Counted from the first letter of the stretch, positions 43,793 to 53,603 are shown. The stretch: DNA of 64,000 nt from Tamlana carrageenivorans (GCF_002893765.1 NZ_CP025938.1:2995501-3059500), one strand, 5' to 3'. Notes: generated by a model not told the origin, from the sequence alone. Program-made: numbers and translations.

Positions 43793-45229
43793 ATGAAACA
43801 TATCGATTCGGAAGGATTTATAACAGATAACTTTTTGTTGAATTCTAAAGCTGCCGAGGTTTTGTACCACGAGTATGCAAAAGATATGCCTATTATTGAT
43901 TACCATAATCATTTATCGGCAAAGCAAATTGCTGAAGATAATCCCATTAAAAACCTTACTGATGCTTGGTTACAAGGCGATCATTACAAATGGCGCGGTA
44001 TGCGAGCAAATGGTGTTGATGAGGATTTTATTACAGGTTCAGCTTCAAAATTAGATAAGTTTAAAAAATGGGCAGAAACAGTACCTTATACTTTGAGAAA
44101 CCCGTTGTTTCATTGGACACACTTAGAATTAAAACGCTATTTCGATATCGATTTGGTATTGCAATCCAGTACAGCAGAAACGATTTACCAGCAAGCCAAT
44201 AAAATTTTAGAACATAAAACCCCTGCGCAACTTTTAGAGCAAATGAAAGTTGAAGTGGTTTGCACAACAGACGATCCTACAGACGATTTAGCATATCATA
44301 AACAAATTGCTAAAGCCGATTTTTTCACGAAAGTCTATCCTACATTTAGAGCTGATGCTTTGTTTTTTATTGCTGAAGATGCGTTTTTAGGATATTTGAA
44401 AAAGCTGGAAGCTGCTTCAAAAGTTTCAATAACTAATTTTTCAGAATTTATTGCTGCGATTGATTCTAGACTCAATTTCTTCAATGAAAACGGCTGCCGA
44501 TTATCAGATTTTGGTGTTGGTGAAGCTTTGGTGATGGAAGATTGTACTTTAGAGGAAGCTTCAGTTATTTTCAAAAAACGATTGGATTCTAAACCTCTTT
44601 CAGCTTTAGAAATCAATAAATACAGGTCGTTTCTATTCATTTATCTAGGTAGATACTATCATAAATTAAATTGGGTTCAACAATACCACTTAGGGCCCAT
44701 CAGAAATAATAACACACGGTTAGTTGAACAAGTGGGCTTAGATGCAGGTTGCGATTCGATTGGCGATTTTCCTATGGCAGAATTTATGTCGGCATTATTT
44801 AATTCCTTAAATTCAACAAACCAATTAGCGAAAACAATCACTTATAATTTAAATCCATCGCAAAACGAAGTGTTCGCAACCATGATGGGAAATTTCCAAA
44901 CAGGAGGCACGCCAGGTAAAATGCAATGGGGGTCGGGTTGGTGGTTTTTAGACCAAAAAGATGGTATGGAAAAGCAATTAAATACCTTGTCTAACATGGG
45001 CTTGTTAAGTCGTTTTGTGGGCATGTTAACCGATAGTAGAAGTTTTTTATCATTCCCAAGGCACGAATATTTTAGAAGGCTATTGTGTAATGTTATTGCC
45101 GAGGATTTAAAACAGGGTTTAGTACCAAATGATATCACTTTTTTAGGAAAAATGATTCAGGATATATGTTATCATAATGCCGTAAACTATTTTAATTTTA
45201 ATAACCTCCATTCAAATGATGCAAATTAA
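43793..45229 (+). CDS. uxaC: Glucuronate isomerase
   Basis: 478 residues, the usual length of UxaC. PIIDYHNHLSAKQIAEDN carries the metal-binding His-x-His near residue 37, and QYHLGPIRNNNTR, LDAGCDSIGDF and GSGWWFLDQKDG are conserved in the amidohydrolase-like family. It isomerises D-glucuronate to D-fructuronate in the cytosol. Its last codons overlap the start of the TRAP-binding protein by 14 bases, tying transport to catabolism. Confidence 0.94.
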   Translation: MKHIDSEGFITDNFLLNSKAAEVLYHEYAKDMPIIDYHNHLSAKQIAEDNPIKNLTDAWLQGDHYKWRGMRANGVDEDFITGSASKLDKFKKWAETVPYTLRNPLFHWTHLELKRYFDIDLVLQSSTAETIYQQANKILEHKTPAQLLEQMKVEVVCTTDDPTDDLAYHKQIAKADFFTKVYPTFRADALFFIAEDAFLGYLKKLEAASKVSITNFSEFIAAIDSRLNFFNENGCRLSDFGVGEALVMEDCTLEEASVIFKKRLDSKPLSALEINKYRSFLFIYLGRYYHKLNWVQQYHLGPIRNNNTRLVEQVGLDAGCDSIGDFPMAEFMSALFNSLNSTNQLAKTITYNLNPSQNEVFATMMGNFQTGGTPGKMQWGSGWWFLDQKDGMEKQLNTLSNMGLLSRFVGMLTDSRSFLSFPRHEYFRRLLCNVIAEDLKQGLVPNDITFLGKMIQDICYHNAVNYFNFNNLHSNDAN

Positions 45230-46199
45230 AAACAAAATTGCGTTGCTATTGCTAGTAAGCCTTTGCCTTTTATCCTGCAAAAAAGAAGACACTGTAAAAA
45301 CTCTTTATTTAGGGCATACATTGCCACAAACACATCCTGTACACAAAGGGATTTTAGAGTTTAAAAAGGCCTTAGAAAAAAAATCGAATGGTACACTTAG
45401 AATTAAAATTTTCCCTGATGGCCAATTGGGGTCCGAGCGTGAAGTTTTAGAATTATTGCAAATAGGAAGTGTGGCCATCACCAAAGTAAGTGCTGCAACG
45501 CTTTCTAATTTTGTTTCAGAATATCATATTTTAGGAATACCATATTTGTTTAGAGACAAACAACATCAATTTGATGTTTTAGAAGGGCCTATTGGTAAAT
45601 CGATTTTAGAGAAAGGCTCTAAGTTTTGGTTACGCGGCTTGTGTTATTATGATGCTGGAAGCCGAAGCTTTTATACTAGTAAAAAAGCCATTAGAACGCC
45701 AGAAGATTTAAAAGGGCTCAAAATTAGAGTGATGAATAATCAAATGGCTATTAATATGGTAAATGCTATGGGAGGTTCTGCAACGCCGTTGTCATACGGT
45801 GAACTTTATACAGCCATTCAGCAAGGTGTTGTAGATGGCGCAGAGAATAACCCGCCTTCATTCGTATCTTCAAACCATTATGAAATTAGTAAATATTATA
45901 CATTAGATCAGCATTCAGCAGTACCAGATGTTCTCTTAATAGGAACCAAATTTTGGAATACGCTTTCAGATGAAGAAAAAGTTTGGGTACAAGCAGCAGC
46001 AGATGAATCTTCACAAGCACAAAAGAAATTCTGGAACGACTCTGTTGAAGAATCTATGAAAATAGCAAAAGAAGCAGGGGTAGAGGTAATTATTCCGGAT
46101 AAATCCTTGTTTGCCGAAAAATCGAAATCGGTTATTGAAGCATTTGTAAAAGAATTTCCAGAGATGGAAACTACAGTAAATAAAATACAAAATAAGTAA
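45216..46199 (+). CDS. TRAP transporter substrate-binding protein (DctP type), lipoprotein
   Basis: 327 residues. The N-terminus LLLVSLCLLSC gives a lipobox, unusual for DctP proteins but common in Gram-negatives with anchored binding proteins. Motifs HTLPQTHPVHKG, FPDGQLGSEREVLELLQ, LKGLKIRVMNNQMAINM and AIQQGVVDGAENN are diagnostic. The conserved Arg of KIRVM binds the carboxylate of the substrate. Two starts, 45216 and 45219, are possible; both overlap uxaC. In this operon the substrate is most likely glucuronate or a related uronate. Confidence 0.9.
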   Translation: MMQIKNKIALLLLVSLCLLSCKKEDTVKTLYLGHTLPQTHPVHKGILEFKKALEKKSNGTLRIKIFPDGQLGSEREVLELLQIGSVAITKVSAATLSNFVSEYHILGIPYLFRDKQHQFDVLEGPIGKSILEKGSKFWLRGLCYYDAGSRSFYTSKKAIRTPEDLKGLKIRVMNNQMAINMVNAMGGSATPLSYGELYTAIQQGVVDGAENNPPSFVSSNHYEISKYYTLDQHSAVPDVLLIGTKFWNTLSDEEKVWVQAAADESSQAQKKFWNDSVEESMKIAKEAGVEVIIPDKSLFAEKSKSVIEAFVKEFPEMETTVNKIQNK

Positions 46200-46201
46200 T
46201 T

Positions 46202-46693
46202 ATGGATAAAGCAGAGCTTGTTTTTAATAAGGTGAATAAACTTCTGGAATGGTTTTTAATAGGCGTATTTGCCCTTTTGGTATTAGATGTGCTTTTCCAA
46301 GTATTTTCCAGGTATATTTTAGGGACTTCTTTTACATGGACTGAAGAATTTGCCCGATTTTCTCTCATTTGGATGACCATCTTAGGAGCGGCTTATTTAA
46401 ATGCAAAAAGAGAACACCTGTCTATGGATTTTTTATACGGTAAATTTTCGCTAAGAAATAAACGAAAAGCATCCATTTTTATAGAGGTATGCATCTTTCT
46501 TTTTGCGGCAATCGTGATGGGCATTGGCGGTGGTAATTTGGTATATATCACCTTACGTTTAGAGCAACTTTCGGGAACTTTACGTGTACCTCTTGGATAC
46601 GTTTACGCTATTCTACCTTTTAGCGGGTTGTTAATTATGTGCTTTTCGGTATATCATATTATAAAAATTTATAAAAACAAAAACGCATTATGA
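46202..46693 (+). CDS. TRAP transporter small membrane subunit (DctQ type)
   Basis: 163 residues with four membrane segments, roughly 17-37, 50-67, 92-112 and 132-152. SFTWTEEFARFSLIWMTILGAA is the DctQ signature at about 45-66. It joins the binding protein and the large subunit. Two bases follow the dctP-type gene; the stop overlaps the next ATG as ATGA (46690-46693). Confidence 0.9.
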   Translation: MDKAELVFNKVNKLLEWFLIGVFALLVLDVLFQVFSRYILGTSFTWTEEFARFSLIWMTILGAAYLNAKREHLSMDFLYGKFSLRNKRKASIFIEVCIFLFAAIVMGIGGGNLVYITLRLEQLSGTLRVPLGYVYAILPFSGLLIMCFSVYHIIKIYKNKNAL

Positions 46694-47994
46694 GTATTGA
46701 AGTTTTAAGTATTATTGTTTTGTTTGGTAGTTTTTTTATTCTTTTATTGTTAAAAGTTCCTGTGGCTTATAGTATTGGAATTTCAACTACTTTAAGCCTT
46801 TTGCTAAATATTGATAGGTTGCCAGGGTTAACAACCATAGCCCAACGTATGACGACTGGTATTGATAGTTTTGCCTTATTAGCCATACCATTTTTTATTT
46901 TGGCAGGTGAAATTATGAAACAGGGAGGCATTGCCAATAGGCTTATAAATTTTGCCAAATCTTTAGTAGCGAGTTTACCAGGTGGCCTAGCCTATGTAAA
47001 TGTTTTGGCTTCCATGCTTTTTGGCGCCATTTCAGGTTCAGCTTTGGCAGCTGCTTCTGCAATAGGAAGTATCATGACTGATAGAATGGAAGATGAAGGG
47101 TATCCTAGAACCCTGAGTGCGTCTGTAAATATTACAGCATCGACAACTGGATTATTAATTCCGCCAAGTAACATTTTAATTGTTTATGCCTTGGCAAGTG
47201 GAGGTACCGCTTCTGTAGCGGCTTTATTTATTGCGGGTTATTTACCAGGAATTTTATTAGGTTTTGCCATTATGGGTTATGTGGCATTTATAGCCATTAC
47301 AAGAGGTTATGCCAAAGGTAAACGGGCTACCTTAAAGGAAGTTTGGACTTATTTTAGAAAAGCTTTTTTTAGTTTGTTACTATTGGTTATCGTGGTAGGT
47401 GGTATTGTAGCTGGTGTTTTTACAGCAACCGAAGCCTCTGTAATCGCAGTTTTATACGCAGCCATTTTGGCTTTAGTTTATGGCGATATGAAAACTAAAG
47501 ATTTCCCTAAAATACTGCTGTCTAGCGCAAAAACTACAGCTGTGGTTATGTTTCTAATTTGTACATCAATGGCGATGTCTTGGTTGTTTTCTTTTGAAAG
47601 TATTCCAGATATGATTAGTTCGTTTTTACTAGACCAGCTAAGTAATAAATTTGCCATCTTTTTAGCCATTAACATTATTTTACTCATTATTGGTACGTTT
47701 ATGGATATGACGCCTGCCGTACTAATTTTTACGCCTATTTTTTTGCCAGTAGTTACTACTTTAGGAATGGATCCTGTGCATTTTGGTATTGTAATCGTAT
47801 TAAATTTATGTATTGGTATTTGTACGCCACCAGTAGGCACATTGCTTTTTGTGGGCAGTAGTGTAGCCAAAATTTCTGTAACACAGGTGATTAAGCCTTT
47901 GTTGCCATTTTTAGCAATAATGGTTGCCGTTTTAATGCTAATATCTTATATCCCTGAAATATCTCTGTTTCTACCTAGATTATTTGGGTTGTAA
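46690..47994 (+). CDS. TRAP transporter large membrane subunit (DctM type)
   Basis: 434 residues with about 12 membrane segments. IPFFILAGEIMKQGGIANRLI, GAISGSALAAASAIGSIM and TGLLIPPSNILIVYALASGG are classic DctM blocks, as is LNLCIGICTPPVGTLLF near 375-392. It is the sodium-driven permease of the TRAP system. Last gene of the glucuronate operon, followed 108 bases later by a terminator hairpin. Confidence 0.93.
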   Translation: MSIEVLSIIVLFGSFFILLLLKVPVAYSIGISTTLSLLLNIDRLPGLTTIAQRMTTGIDSFALLAIPFFILAGEIMKQGGIANRLINFAKSLVASLPGGLAYVNVLASMLFGAISGSALAAASAIGSIMTDRMEDEGYPRTLSASVNITASTTGLLIPPSNILIVYALASGGTASVAALFIAGYLPGILLGFAIMGYVAFIAITRGYAKGKRATLKEVWTYFRKAFFSLLLLVIVVGGIVAGVFTATEASVIAVLYAAILALVYGDMKTKDFPKILLSSAKTTAVVMFLICTSMAMSWLFSFESIPDMISSFLLDQLSNKFAIFLAINIILLIIGTFMDMTPAVLIFTPIFLPVVTTLGMDPVHFGIVIVLNLCIGICTPPVGTLLFVGSSVAKISVTQVIKPLLPFLAIMVAVLMLISYIPEISLFLPRLFGL

Positions 47995-48102
47995 ATAACT
48001 CAAATTAAGGTGTGTTAGTTTTATTTGTCACAACATGAATGCCTTACGATACAATGAAACATATATTAATATCCAAAATTCATTAAATACGATTATTAGC
48101 AT

Positions 48103-48134
48103 AAAGAAGACTATTGGTAACAGTAGTCTTCTTT
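48103..48134 (+). terminator. Terminator hairpin after the TRAP operon
   Basis: AAAGAAGACTA (48103-48113) and TAGTCTTCTTT (48124-48134) pair perfectly around a 10-base loop. It lies 108 bases past the dctM stop. Confidence 0.6.
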
Positions 48135-48670
48135 GTAATTTAAATAGGTTGTCATGTCCATCAGAGCATAAAGAATGATAAATTGAAACATAATTTTTAC
48201 AGGATGTAGATAAGTTTCTTTTTTAAATGGTATTAGTAAAGTAGGGGGATTGATATTTATTCGATAACCTTTTAATGTAGAAATTAATTTGACATCTATA
48301 TGTATTTCAGAACTAGAGAAGGACTATTCTTGAAAATATAATATCTAATAGAGTAGAATTTAACATAAACAAAAAAACAACTACTACATAGTGAATTGGT
48401 TTTAAAGTGTTTAATCTGTTTGTGTAGCTTTAGAAAAGTAAACAAAAATCATTAAATTTATAAGTGTTTTGTTTTTTCAGGCTGTTATAAATAAAGCTTA
48501 TTTATTTATTTATTTATAAATATACCTCTCTTTTATTTAAAAAAAAGGCGTAAAAACAGTTAAAATAACCAAAAGAAAGCTGTTTTTTTTAACGAATACA
48601 GTGTAATGCAGGATAGATGACACTTTGTTTCGTTTTAGTTTTACAACACTATTAATTTTAAAATAAGAAT
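48135..48670. other. Gene-free region before the rhamnose operon
   Basis: 536 A/T-rich bases with no credible ORF. It contains a run of ATTT repeats near 48490-48525 and a weak hairpin AAAAACAG/CTGTTTTT (48552-48559 with 48580-48587) followed by Ts, about 85 bases before rhaD. The rhamnose promoter must be here or within the leader, but I see no perfect TAnnTTTG box. The hairpin could be a leader structure. Confidence 0.5.
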
Positions 48671-50776
48671 ATGGATAGTCTTGTTACCACTTATAACCAC
48701 GTAGATTACCTTTGGGATAATGAAAAAGCAGCCGAATTAGGCGATGACCAAGTAGCACTGTTTTTATACCGCTCTAACATCTTAGGAGCCGATTTAAGAA
48801 TCACCAATTATGGTGGAGGAAACACCAGTTGTAAAACTATAGAAAAAGATCCCTTAACAGGAGATAATGTAGAAGTAATGTGGGTGAAAGGTTCTGGAGG
48901 GGACATTGGAACTTTAACACGTGCAGGCATTGCAGGTTTGTATACCGATCGTTTACGTGATTTAAAAAATGTTTATGGCGGTTTAGAGGATGAAGACCGT
49001 ATGGTTGGACTTTTTAACCATTGTATTTACGATTTAGACAGTAAAGCACCATCTATTGATACGCCTTTACATGGTTTATTACCATTTGCACATATCGATC
49101 ACTTACATCCCGATGCTTTAATAGCCGTTGCGGCAGCAGAGGATAGTGAAAAAGTAACCAAAGAAATTTGGGGTGATACTATGGGGTGGGTACCTTGGCA
49201 ACGTCCAGGTTTCGACCTTGGTTTACAATTAGAAAAATGTTTAGCCGATAATCCTGGTATTCGTGGTATCGTTTTAGGATCTCATGGATTATTTACTTGG
49301 GGAGATACCTCTTACGACTGTTACATCAATAGCTTGGAAGTTATTGAAATGGCTTCCGAGTACATCGAAAAAAAGATCGCTGAAAAAGGATCTGTATTTG
49401 GCGGACAAAAAATAGAATCTTTACCACAAGAAGAGCGTTTAGAAAAAGGAGCACAATTAATGCCTTTGTTAAGAGGTTTATGTTCTTCGGAAAACAGAAT
49501 GATTGGTCATTTTTCTGATACCGATGTTGTTTTAGAATACATAAACAGTAATGATTTAGAACGTTTGGCTCCTATGGGAACTTCATGTCCAGATCATTTC
49601 TTAAGAACAAAAATTCAACCTTTAGTGTTGACCTTAGATAAAAATGAAGATTTATCAGACTCTGAAGCTGTTCTTAAAAAATTAGAACCTGCTTTTGAAA
49701 CTTACCGACAAGAATACGCCGATTACTACAACACATGTAAAAAGGACAACAGTCCAGCCATTCGTGATGCCAATCCGGTAATTATTATTTATCCAGGTGT
49801 TGGGATGTTCAGTTTTGCAAAAAACAAGCAAACCACCCGTGTAGCTAGCGAGTTTTATATCAATGCCATTAACGTAATGCGTGGGGCAGAAGCCATTTCA
49901 TCATACACGTCTTTACCAAGACAAGAAGCGTTTGATATCGAGTATTGGTTATTAGAAGAAGCTAAATTACAGCGTATGCCAAAAGAGCAACCCTTATCTC
50001 GCAAAGTAGCCTTTGTTACTGGTGCAGGAGGTGGCATTGGAAAAGCCATTGCCGATAAATTAGCTGCTGAAGGTGCGAATGTCGTTCTTACCGATATTAA
50101 TGAAGATAGTCTTGCAGAAGCACTAGCAACCTATAAACGCGATGTTGCTGCAACGGCAGTTTGCGATGTTACCAACACCGATTCTATTGCTTCAGCTTAC
50201 AAAAAAGCATGTATTGAATTTGGAGGTGTAGATATTGTGGTGCACAGTGCAGGATTAGCTATTTCTAAGCCTTTAGAAGAAACAACGGATAAAGATTGGG
50301 ATATTTTACAAAACATCTTAGTAAAAGGACAATTTAACCTAGCGAAGTTTTCAACCGAAATCATGAGAAAACAAAACTTAGGTGGCGATTATATTTCAAT
50401 AGCTAGTAAAAACGGATTGGTTGCGGGACCAAACAATGTGGCTTACGGTACTGCAAAAGCAGCGCAACAACACATGGTACGTTTATTAGCTGCCGAATTA
50501 GCCAAAGATAAAATTAGAGTAAACACCGTAAACCCAGATGGTGTTATTGTAGGAAGTAAAATTTGGGAAGGTGCTTGGGCAGAAGGACGCGCAAAAGCAA
50601 ACGGTATTACTGTTGAAGAATTGCCAGCATTTTACGCCAAAAGAAATTTATTAAACGAAATTATTACTCCAGACGATATTGCCAATGGCGTATTTGCTCT
50701 TGTTGGGGTTTTAGATAAATCAACCGGAAACATTATTAATGTAGATGGCGGTATGGCTAATGCGTTTGTGCGTTAG
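48671..50776 (+). CDS. rhaD: Bifunctional rhamnulose-1-phosphate aldolase / lactaldehyde dehydrogenase
   Basis: 701 residues made of two enzymes. Residues about 20-430 are a class II aldolase with zinc ligands in PFAHIDHLHPDA. Residues about 440-700 are a short-chain dehydrogenase with TGAGGGIGKA, catalytic YGTAK and the end INVDGGMANAF. The aldolase splits L-rhamnulose-1-phosphate into DHAP and L-lactaldehyde; the dehydrogenase handles the lactaldehyde, oxidising it to L-lactate or reducing it to propanediol. The fusion is the RhaEW/RhaD-ADH type known from Bacillus and Bacteroidetes. First gene of the rhamnose operon. Confidence 0.92.
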   Translation: MDSLVTTYNHVDYLWDNEKAAELGDDQVALFLYRSNILGADLRITNYGGGNTSCKTIEKDPLTGDNVEVMWVKGSGGDIGTLTRAGIAGLYTDRLRDLKNVYGGLEDEDRMVGLFNHCIYDLDSKAPSIDTPLHGLLPFAHIDHLHPDALIAVAAAEDSEKVTKEIWGDTMGWVPWQRPGFDLGLQLEKCLADNPGIRGIVLGSHGLFTWGDTSYDCYINSLEVIEMASEYIEKKIAEKGSVFGGQKIESLPQEERLEKGAQLMPLLRGLCSSENRMIGHFSDTDVVLEYINSNDLERLAPMGTSCPDHFLRTKIQPLVLTLDKNEDLSDSEAVLKKLEPAFETYRQEYADYYNTCKKDNSPAIRDANPVIIIYPGVGMFSFAKNKQTTRVASEFYINAINVMRGAEAISSYTSLPRQEAFDIEYWLLEEAKLQRMPKEQPLSRKVAFVTGAGGGIGKAIADKLAAEGANVVLTDINEDSLAEALATYKRDVAATAVCDVTNTDSIASAYKKACIEFGGVDIVVHSAGLAISKPLEETTDKDWDILQNILVKGQFNLAKFSTEIMRKQNLGGDYISIASKNGLVAGPNNVAYGTAKAAQQHMVRLLAAELAKDKIRVNTVNPDGVIVGSKIWEGAWAEGRAKANGITVEELPAFYAKRNLLNEIITPDDIANGVFALVGVLDKSTGNIINVDGGMANAFVR

Positions 50777-50850
50777 ACTCTTTATAGTATGTATTTAATT
50801 AATTATGGTTTTTAAAAGTTAATTAAATAGGAATTAGATTGTTATAAATG

Positions 50851-50876
50851 CCTTCCATTGGGAACCCAATGGAAGG
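50851..50876 (+). promoter_or_regulatory. Perfect 12-base hairpin just before rhaI
   Basis: ccttccattggg and its exact complement are separated by AA; allowing a four-base loop leaves 11 pairs. It ends 23 bases before the rhaI ATG and is not followed by a T run, so it looks like an RNA-stability or processing element between rhaD and rhaI rather than a terminator. Confidence 0.55.
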
Positions 50877-50899
50877 TGTTATTAAAAATATTAGGAATT

Positions 50900-52180
50900 A
50901 TGAAATTACAAGAATCTCAAATATCAGATTTTAATAAAAAAGGAAGCGAAGAACATCAAAATCAATTTGATTTTTTAGCGAATACCTTAGATAAATCTGG
51001 TGTAAATACTAAAAATGTTATTAATGCACTGGCAAAGTTTCAAGTGGCTATTCCTAGTTGGGCTTTGGGTGCTGGTGGAACGCGTTTCGGACGCTTTTCA
51101 TTTTATGGCGAACCTTCGAATTTAACTCAGAAGTTAGATGATGTTGGACTTTTACACAGTTTAACACAAACAGCAGGAGCGGTGTCGTTACATATTCCTT
51201 GGGATATTCCTGAAGATTATAATGCGATTAAAGAACAAGCAAATAGCTTAAATTTAAAGTTCGATGCTGTAAATTCTAACACTTTTCAAGATCAAAAAAA
51301 TGCTAAGGAAAGTTATAAGTATGGCTCTTTAAGCAACACCAGTCAAGCAGTTCGCGAGCAAGCCATTGCCCATAACCAAGAGGTTATAAAAATAGGCGAA
51401 AAATTAGGTTCAAAAAGTTTAACCGTTTGGTTAGCCGATGGTTCAAATTTCCCTGGTCAAAATAATTTTCAAACGGCACTTTCAAATACTGAGAACAGTT
51501 TAAAAGCAATTTATAAAACACTTCCAGACGACTGGAAACTGTTTATTGAGTATAAACCTTACGAGCCTAACTTTTACAGCACCGTCATTCAAGATTGGGG
51601 TACTTCTTTTATGTTAGCCAATGCTTGTGGTGATAAAGCGTATACGCTGGTAGATTTAGGGCATCACTTACCAAATACAAACATCGAACAGATTGTATCA
51701 ACCTTAATGCTAAAAGGTAAATTAGGCGGATTCCATTTTAACGATAGTAAGTATGGTGATGATGATGTTACTGTTGGAAGTATAAAACCATATGCCTTAT
51801 TCTTAATTTTTAACGAATTGGTTTATGGCATGCAAAACAATCCACAGAACCCAGATTTATCTTGGATGATTGATGCGAGTCATAACATTAAAGATCCTTT
51901 AGAAGATTTAATACAATCTTTAGAAGCCATTCAAGAAGCCTATGCAAAAGCCTTATTGGTAGATCAAAACTTATTAAAAGAAGCGCAATCGGCAAACGAT
52001 GTTGTAGCATGTCAAGAAATTTTACAAAAGGCATACCGTACCGATGTACGTCCGTTATTAGCACAAGCAAGACTGCAATCGGGAGGCGCTTTAAATCCGT
52101 TAGCGCTTTATCGCGAACTTCAAATTAGAGCGACTTTAATTCAAGAACGCGGAAAACACAGCATGGCTTCCGGATTATAA
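50900..52180 (+). CDS. rhaI: L-rhamnose isomerase (RhaI type)
   Basis: 426 residues from ATG 50900. An in-frame TTG at 50858 lies inside the hairpin and is rejected. The TIM-barrel fold carries metal ligands in LFIEYKPYEPNFY, TLVDLGHHLPNTN, GGFHFNDSKYGDDD and WMIDASHN. It belongs to the RhaI/Pseudomonas stutzeri-like group rather than E. coli RhaA. It converts L-rhamnose to L-rhamnulose, the first catabolic step after import. Confidence 0.93.
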   Translation: MKLQESQISDFNKKGSEEHQNQFDFLANTLDKSGVNTKNVINALAKFQVAIPSWALGAGGTRFGRFSFYGEPSNLTQKLDDVGLLHSLTQTAGAVSLHIPWDIPEDYNAIKEQANSLNLKFDAVNSNTFQDQKNAKESYKYGSLSNTSQAVREQAIAHNQEVIKIGEKLGSKSLTVWLADGSNFPGQNNFQTALSNTENSLKAIYKTLPDDWKLFIEYKPYEPNFYSTVIQDWGTSFMLANACGDKAYTLVDLGHHLPNTNIEQIVSTLMLKGKLGGFHFNDSKYGDDDVTVGSIKPYALFLIFNELVYGMQNNPQNPDLSWMIDASHNIKDPLEDLIQSLEAIQEAYAKALLVDQNLLKEAQSANDVVACQEILQKAYRTDVRPLLAQARLQSGGALNPLALYRELQIRATLIQERGKHSMASGL

Positions 52181-52195
52181 TTAACGCTTAGATTG

Positions 52196-53569
52196 ATGAA
52201 AAAAAAAGTAACAGCAGTATTTGATATTGGTAAAACGAACAAGAAATTCTTCCTGTTCGACAAAGATTTTAAAGAGGTACACAAGGAATACATATCTTTT
52301 GATGAAATTACAGATGAAGATGGGCACCCTACAGAAAACCTTCCGGCATTGCATGATTGGTTAAAAGGGGTTTTTAATCGTATTCTTAAAGCGAAGGAAT
52401 TCGAGGTGAAAGCTATTAATTTTTCTACCTATGGAGCGAGTTTGGTTCATATCGACGAAAATGGCAATCCTTTAACACCACTTTACAATTATACAAAACC
52501 GCTTCCAGAACATATTGTTACTTCTTTTTTTGATACTTATGGGCCTAGAGAAGCCTTTCTTAAAACGACAGGTTGTTCAGACTTAAGTATGTTAAACTCA
52601 GGTTTACAGCTGTATTGGCTGAAAAAAGAACAGCCTGAGGTTTATAAAAAAATAAAATACACCCTGCATTTACCACAATATCTAAGTTATATTTTTACAG
52701 GAATTCCTTTAAGTGAATACACCAGTATTGGTTGCCACACAGCACTTTGGGACTATGCGCAAAAGGATTATCACAGTTGGGTGTACAGCGAAGGGTTTAA
52801 TAAAATATTACCACCAATCGTATCAACAGAAACTAGTGTTAATATGAATTACAACGGCAAGCGTATTAAGATTGGCGTTGGTATTCACGATAGTTCTGCA
52901 GCACTTCTACCTTATGTAAGAAGTATTAAAAAGAAATTTGTATTAGTATCTACAGGAACGTGGAGCATTGTTTTTAATCCGTTTACAGAGCAAGCTATTG
53001 CTTCGGAAGTAGAAGGTAATGAAGCCATTAATTACATGCGAATTAATGGAAAGCCTGTAAAAGCTACACGATTATTTTTAGGTAATGAATATAAATTACA
53101 AGTAAAGAAATTAGATGACGCTTTTGGCGTTGCCGATGATTATCACCGCCATGTTAAGTTTGATTACGAGTTGTATTCAAAAATTACAGACAATTTTAAA
53201 CATTGTTTTAAATGGGAAAGTATTGATGATGAAACCATGGCTGAAAAAACCAATATGGAATTTGAAAATTACGAACATGCGTATCATCAATTAATGACCG
53301 AGCTGGTATTACTTCAAATAAAAAGTATTCAGAAAGCCATCGGTACCGATGCGATTTCAAGAATTTATGTGGATGGCGGATTTAGTGATAACGACGTGTA
53401 TATAAAATTGCTAGCGCATGAATTTAGACATATGAAGTTGCGTACCACCGATTCCTCTTTAGGCTCTGCATTGGGGGCTGCTATTGCTATTTCTGATGCT
53501 AAATTAAATTCAAAATTTCTAAAAAAGAATTACGCTCTTAAAAAGCATGTGCCTTTTATAGTGAGTTAA
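52196..53569 (+). CDS. rhaB: L-rhamnulokinase, FGGY family
   Basis: 457 residues from ATG 52196 (a TTG three bases earlier is less likely). The FGGY kinase fold shows VFDIGKTNKKFFLFD at the N-terminus, GVGIHDSSAALLPY in the middle, VSTGTWSIVFNP and YVDGGFSDNDVY in the ATP-binding half. It phosphorylates L-rhamnulose to the substrate of RhaD. It follows rhaI by 15 bases. The FGGY family is wide, but the neighbours make rhamnulokinase the only sensible call. Confidence 0.9.
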   Translation: MKKKVTAVFDIGKTNKKFFLFDKDFKEVHKEYISFDEITDEDGHPTENLPALHDWLKGVFNRILKAKEFEVKAINFSTYGASLVHIDENGNPLTPLYNYTKPLPEHIVTSFFDTYGPREAFLKTTGCSDLSMLNSGLQLYWLKKEQPEVYKKIKYTLHLPQYLSYIFTGIPLSEYTSIGCHTALWDYAQKDYHSWVYSEGFNKILPPIVSTETSVNMNYNGKRIKIGVGIHDSSAALLPYVRSIKKKFVLVSTGTWSIVFNPFTEQAIASEVEGNEAINYMRINGKPVKATRLFLGNEYKLQVKKLDDAFGVADDYHRHVKFDYELYSKITDNFKHCFKWESIDDETMAEKTNMEFENYEHAYHQLMTELVLLQIKSIQKAIGTDAISRIYVDGGFSDNDVYIKLLAHEFRHMKLRTTDSSLGSALGAAIAISDAKLNSKFLKKNYALKKHVPFIVS

Positions 53570-53603
53570 TTATTAGGATATATTTAATATTCAACTTAAA
53601 AAA

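Noticed and set aside
48490..48525. ATTT-rich repeat as a possible tandem-repeat or origin element
   Set aside because: Short, imperfect and in a generally A/T-rich gap; no DnaA boxes or origin genes nearby.
50858..50899. Upstream TTG start for rhaI
   Set aside because: It lies inside the hairpin and adds residues not typical of RhaI; ATG 50900 fits the family start.
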